A program made the position numbers and the translations under genes. The notes under the pieces are model-generated. The model ran no database searches, was not told the origin of the DNA, and worked only from the letters and a program-made list of their open reading frames with translations. Positions 60,782-64,000 of a stretch of 64,000 nucleotides of DNA are shown one piece after another. How positions within the stretch are numbered: the stretch's first letter is position 1; each line of letters opens with the position of its first letter. Origin of the DNA: UBA1858 sp965262455. Lineage in GTDB: Bacteria; Pseudomonadota; Gammaproteobacteria; UBA4575. The stretch spans positions 1-64,000 of the forward strand of contig CBDHFH010000007.1 of the NCBI GenBank assembly GCA_965262455.1, read 5' to 3'.

Positions 60782-60809
60782 AACAACAGATGTGAATACA
60801 TCTGTTGTT
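60782..60809. terminator. Hairpin between convergent genes
   Basis: AACAACAGATGT and ACATCTGTTGTT form a perfect 12-base stem with a 4-base loop, between the stop of the membrane-protein gene (plus) and that of sspB (minus). T-runs on either side are short, so termination efficiency is uncertain, but the position suits a bidirectional terminator. Confidence 0.7.
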
Positions 60810-60816
60810 AGAAAAA

Positions 60817-61194
60817 TTACTTCACTATTTTTAGATGGGCGCGCTTGGTTGAAGGGTTGTCAGGGTCGGGCGGCGGCGTAATTTCATTGTCCTCACCAAA
60901 CATCATCCCCTGTCCGTTCTCTCGTGTATAGATAGCCAACACAAAGCCAATGGGAATGTAAACAGACATCGGTTCACCACCAAAGCGGGCATTGAAAGTG
61001 ACAACGTCATTGTCTATGTTCAAATCTTGCGTCGCGGTTGGGCTTATATTCAGCACAATTTTACCTTCCTGTTCGTATTGTCTAGGGACTTGAACAGATT
61101 CATCTTGAGTATCGACTAGCAAATGCGGTGTCATGCCATTATCTAAAATCCACTCCATCATGGCGCGGATCAAATATGGGCGGGTGGATGTCAT
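60817..61194 (-). CDS. sspB: SspB, ClpXP adaptor (stringent starvation protein B)
   Basis: Adaptor that binds ssrA-tagged proteins and delivers them to ClpXP. 125 residues from the ATG at 61194 (MTSTRPYLIRAMMEWI), the family start; the open frame runs 20 codons further up. Seen: DNGMTPHLLVDT, VLNISPTATQDLNIDND and the C-terminal ClpX-binding tail ending RAHLKIVK. The loop between them is acidic and proline-rich. Downstream of sspA as usual in gammaproteobacteria. Confidence 0.95.
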   Translation of the reverse strand: MTSTRPYLIRAMMEWILDNGMTPHLLVDTQDESVQVPRQYEQEGKIVLNISPTATQDLNIDNDVVTFNARFGGEPMSVYIPIGFVLAIYTRENGQGMMFGEDNEITPPPDPDNPSTKRAHLKIVK

Positions 61195-61263
61195 TAGAAG
61201 TTTATAAGTTTTACCTAAAACAGACGCGCAAAATGCAATACGCTTTCTGAACAATGTGTCTAG

Positions 61264-61893
61264 CTAGATAGGACGCATTTCCAGCTCTTCTTCCGTTAGG
61301 CTGCTACGGAATGAAGGGCGATCAAATACTCGATTACTGTATTCTACAATAGCTTTAGCATCAGCTGGTAAGTTAACTCCCAAGCTGGGAAGTCTCCATA
61401 ATAGTGGCGCAATTGAGCAGTCGACTAAACTAAATTCATCACTGAGGAAATATGGTTTAACACTAAATATTTCGATTGAGCTTATTAAACTATCTTCCAA
61501 CACTTTTTTAGCTTGCTGACTCGCTTCTGCATCACCATGCAAAATAGCATCTACAGGCCCATACCAATCTTTTTCAATGTGAAACAACGCTAGGCGAGAC
61601 TTCGATCTGGAAACAGGATCAACTGGCATAAGTGGTGGATGCGGGAATCTTTCATCAAAATATTCCATGATCACTCGCGAGTCATATAACACTAGATCTC
61701 GATCAACGAGTGTCGGTACTGAGTTATAGGGATTTAGCTCGGATAGATCTTCAGGCTTATTATTATGATCAATCTGAACAACATCAGCGGTGATGTCTTT
61801 TTCTGACAGAACAATTCTGGTGCGATGACTTTGTATGCAGGCAGGATCCGAAAACAAAGTCATCACGGATCTTCGATTAGCGATTAACGCCAT
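61264..61893 (-). CDS. sspA: SspA, stringent starvation protein A
   Basis: Glutathione-S-transferase-fold protein that binds RNA polymerase and, in E. coli, helps cells survive stationary phase and acid. 209 residues. The thioredoxin-like N-terminal domain has MTLFSDPACIQSHRTRIVL (about 11-29) and NPYNSVPTLVDRDLVLYDSR (about 54-73), with a C-terminal helical domain. GST catalytic residues are not expected. Gene order bc1 complex-sspA-sspB is conserved in the class. Confidence 0.95.
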   Translation of the reverse strand: MALIANRRSVMTLFSDPACIQSHRTRIVLSEKDITADVVQIDHNNKPEDLSELNPYNSVPTLVDRDLVLYDSRVIMEYFDERFPHPPLMPVDPVSRSKSRLALFHIEKDWYGPVDAILHGDAEASQQAKKVLEDSLISSIEIFSVKPYFLSDEFSLVDCSIAPLLWRLPSLGVNLPADAKAIVEYSNRVFDRPSFRSSLTEEELEMRPI

Positions 61894-61920
61894 AGATATT
61901 CCAAATTTTAGTTATTATTT

Positions 61921-62697
61921 TTAGTGTACGTCTTTCCAGTAGTCGCGCTTCATGAAGTAAGCAAGCACGCCTAACGCAGCCAGGAAGAACAATACGGCAG
62001 TTCCAATGGACTGACGCTTTAACTTTATGGGCTCTGACATATAGACCATGAAGTTAACGATATCTTTAATTGCTTTATCGTATTCCTCAGGCGTCATTTT
62101 CCCAGGCATGGTTATTTCGAATAATTCTTTTTTCTTGCCGTGTGCACCATGGCCATCGTCCTCATGATGATCATCTCCGTGATGCTCATCCGCCTTAAGC
62201 GTTTGCAGGCCTTGCAACTCCCATAATACATGAGGCATTGATGTTCCAGGAAACTGTAAATTATTTACACCTCTGATAGCTGATTCATCGACATAGAAAG
62301 TTTTCAAGAAACTGTAGATCCAATCAGCCCCTCGTGAGCGTGCACGTACGCTTAAATCAGGAGGTGGTGCACCAAACCATTCTTTGCCTTGCTCGGGTGT
62401 CAGAGCCACTGTCATGGTGTCTCCAAACTTTCTTCCAGTGAAAATTAAATGCTCGCGCATATTTTCTTCACTGATACCCAAATCAGCGGCCACACGATTG
62501 TAGCGACTGTAAGCAGCAGAGTGGCAAGATAAACAGTAGTTCATGAAGTACTTGGCGCCACGTTGCAATGACTTTTTATGATGCACATCAACATGCATTT
62601 CATAAATCGTGCCGCCACCACCTGCAGCCCATGTTGTGGAAAATACAGCAGTACCAAGCAGGGCGCTTACACAAATTATGTTAATAATACTCTTCAT
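61921..62697 (-). CDS. petC: Cytochrome c1 of the cytochrome bc1 complex
   Basis: Haem-c subunit of complex III. 258 residues. A signal peptide occupies about 1-24. The haem-binding CLSCH is at 55-59, and the methionine ligand is probably in GTSMPHVLWEL (near 154). One transmembrane anchor is close to the C-terminus (about 229-247). A histidine- and aspartate-rich insertion at about 171-187 is unusual (see findings). The start overlaps the cytochrome b stop by four bases. Confidence 0.95.
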   Translation of the reverse strand: MKSIINIICVSALLGTAVFSTTWAAGGGGTIYEMHVDVHHKKSLQRGAKYFMNYCLSCHSAAYSRYNRVAADLGISEENMREHLIFTGRKFGDTMTVALTPEQGKEWFGAPPPDLSVRARSRGADWIYSFLKTFYVDESAIRGVNNLQFPGTSMPHVLWELQGLQTLKADEHHGDDHHEDDGHGAHGKKKELFEITMPGKMTPEEYDKAIKDIVNFMVYMSEPIKLKRQSIGTAVLFFLAALGVLAYFMKRDYWKDVH

Positions 62698-64000
62698 GAA
62701 GTAACCCTCTCTGGAACTTGTTTATCTTGATCTAGATTAGTAAATGCTGCACCTAATAACGTCACAACTAAGTAAGCGACTGGAATAATCCAAGTCTTCC
62801 ATGTCAACTCAGAAATCTCAGGATTGTTTCTGAAGAAATCATAAAAAGTTATTAAGCCAACGAAAACAACAAACCAACCGATGTAGTACATGGCTGAGCG
62901 TTGCGTGCTATAGATTGCTAACACGGCAAAAAATAGGAAGTATAATTCTGATAATCTAAGTGCCATTTGCGAAGCCATTGGCGTCACCGCCTGCATGCCT
63001 AGATAACCAAGCCAAACAAAAGCAACCAAGAAAACAAACAAGTTCACTTTATAAAGTGCACTTCTATATCGTATCGATCTGACTTTGTTTTTATCGATCC
63101 ATGGCAGAACAAACAACACTGCGACAGCCGCAAACATGGCCATTACACCCCAGAATGGGTTAGGTATCGCGCGAAGTACTGTATAGAAGGGAGTGAAGTA
63201 CCACACGGGTGCAATGTGCTCAGGCGTCGCCAGCGGATTAGCCGGTTCAAAATTCGCATGTTCCAGGAAGTATCCGCCCATCTCAGGCGCAAAGAACACA
63301 ACTAATGCAAAGATAAATAAGAACACCACCACACCAACAATATCTTTCACTGTGTAGTAAGGGTGGAATGGAATACCATCTAGAGGGATACCATCAGCGC
63401 CTTTGTTCTTCTTAATTTCAACACCATCAGGGTTGTTTGATCCTACTGTATGAAGTGCAGCGATATGTGCAACAACCAAACCTAGCAACACAATCGGAAC
63501 TGCAATCACATGCAAGGCAAAGAAACGGTTTAGGGTCGCATCTGATACCACATAATCACCACGTATCCATAATGCTAACTCATCTCCTACCACCGGAATG
63601 GTACCGAATAAATTAACAATTACTTGCGCACCCCAGTAAGACATTTGACCCCAAGGTAATAAGTAACCCATGAATGCTTCCGCCATCAGGCAGAGATAAA
63701 TCATCATGCCGAAGATCCAAATCAACTCACGTGGTTGTTTGAATGAGCCATACATTAATCCGCGCAGCATATGTAAGTAGACCACCACGAAAAATGCGGA
63801 TGCCCCGGTCGAATGCATGTATCGCACTAACCATCCCCAGTTGACATCCCGCATGATGTATTCCACTGAGGCAAATGCTAACTCGGCATCAGGTTTGTAA
63901 TGCATTGTGAGGAAAATTCCCGTGACAATTTGTATCACAAGAACTAACAGTGCTAGAGAACCAAAGAAATACCAAAAGTTAAAGTTCTTTGGTGCATAGT
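62694..64000 (-). CDS. petB: Cytochrome b of the cytochrome bc1 complex, partial
   Basis: Quinol-oxidising, dihaem membrane subunit of complex III. The reading frame continues to the right window edge (APKNFNFWYFFGSLA upstream of the visible GTG at 63938), so the N-terminus is missing. Haem-ligand histidine pairs lie in helices such as RYMHSTGASAFFVVVYLHML and RFFALHVIAVPIVLLGLVVAH. The quinol-oxidation site is represented by TPEHIAPVWYFTPFY (PEWY-type, here PVWY). An unbroken b6-plus-subunit-IV type fusion, as normal in proteobacteria. The Rieske gene would be further right. Confidence 0.95.
   Translation of the reverse strand, partial: YAPKNFNFWYFFGSLALLVLVIQIVTGIFLTMHYKPDAELAFASVEYIMRDVNWGWLVRYMHSTGASAFFVVVYLHMLRGLMYGSFKQPRELIWIFGMMIYLCLMAEAFMGYLLPWGQMSYWGAQVIVNLFGTIPVVGDELALWIRGDYVVSDATLNRFFALHVIAVPIVLLGLVVAHIAALHTVGSNNPDGVEIKKNKGADGIPLDGIPFHPYYTVKDIVGVVVFLFIFALVVFFAPEMGGYFLEHANFEPANPLATPEHIAPVWYFTPFYTVLRAIPNPFWGVMAMFAAVAVLFVLPWIDKNKVRSIRYRSALYKVNLFVFLVAFVWLGYLGMQAVTPMASQMALRLSELYFLFFAVLAIYSTQRSAMYYIGWFVVFVGLITFYDFFRNNPEISELTWKTWIIPVAYLVVTLLGAAFTNLDQDKQVPERVTS

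Noticed and set aside
1..64000. CRISPR array to accompany the Cas6-like gene
   Set aside because: Intergenic regions were read for regularly spaced 25-40-base repeats; none were seen. An array elsewhere in the genome is not excluded.
1..64000. tRNA or rRNA genes, insertion sequences, prophage
   Set aside because: No cloverleaf with a GGTTCGA-type arm in any intergenic region, no transposase, integrase or phage proteins, and no terminal inverted repeats flanking direct repeats.

Overview
The window comes from a sulfur-oxidising gammaproteobacterium. It has an oxidative-type dissimilatory sulfite reductase locus (dsrA, B, E, F, H, C, M, K, L, J, O, P). DsrEFH and DsrL are markers of the oxidative pathway. 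Gene orders are gammaproteobacterial: the mraZ-to-murG cell-wall cluster next to rnpB and rsmI, lpoA-yraN-diaA, and cytochrome bc1 genes followed by sspA-sspB. Base composition is moderately AT-rich throughout. I see no tRNA, rRNA operon, insertion sequence, phage gene or CRISPR array, and I cannot name a genus.

Layout. 1-10956 (minus): division and cell-wall cluster mraZ-rsmH-ftsL-ftsI-murE-murF-mraY-murD-ftsW-murG (murG cut by the window edge), densely overlapped and preceded by a promoter with MraZ operator repeats. 11127-12373 (minus): rnpB and rsmI. 12410-16639 (plus): lpoA, yraN, diaA/gmhA-like, and an FAD-linked oxidase. 16648-28279 (minus): a small membrane-protein gene, then the dsr locus read from dsrA at 28279 to dsrP. 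28660-31259 (plus): divergent from dsrA, a TauD-like dioxygenase, a 63-residue protein, an orphan Cas6-like (RAMP) protein, a cysteine-less DsrC paralogue and a small helical protein. 32206-33775: apt, a PiuC-like hydroxylase and a conserved hypothetical. 33776-41300 (minus): a beta-oxidation operon fadE-thiolase-fadJ-fadD, whose fadJ carries an apparent one-base frameshift. 41344-46487: poorly characterised genes (YiiX-like hydrolase, GNAT, 2OG oxygenase, hypotheticals). 46814-49513: cold-shock protein, RRM protein, a small acidic protein, a divergent TrpD-like protein and a Sel1-repeat protein. 49810-54618 (plus): MoxR AAA+ ATPase, VWA-like protein, DsrS-like protein and siroheme synthase CysG, tightly coupled. 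54660-55807: a VPLPA-CTERM secreted protein with a CRP-type palindrome upstream. 55808-60757 (plus): bcp, then a cobalamin riboswitch and btuB, cobalamin adenosyltransferase, ROK kinase and a small membrane protein. 60817-64000 (minus): sspB, sspA, cytochrome c1 and cytochrome b (cut by the window edge).

How the genes connect. Sulfur oxidation is the main theme. DsrEFH passes sulfur to DsrC, DsrAB (siroheme enzyme) oxidises it, DsrMKJOP exchanges electrons with the membrane, and DsrL supplies NAD(P)H-linked redox chemistry. CysG makes siroheme, and its coupling to a MoxR/VWA pair and a DsrS-like protein suggests a cofactor-insertion or maturation module for DsrAB. The dsrA-divergent cassette combines a dioxygenase, an RNA-processing fold with no CRISPR, and a DsrC without redox cysteines. 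It is the best candidate here for an undescribed system and may regulate sulfur metabolism.
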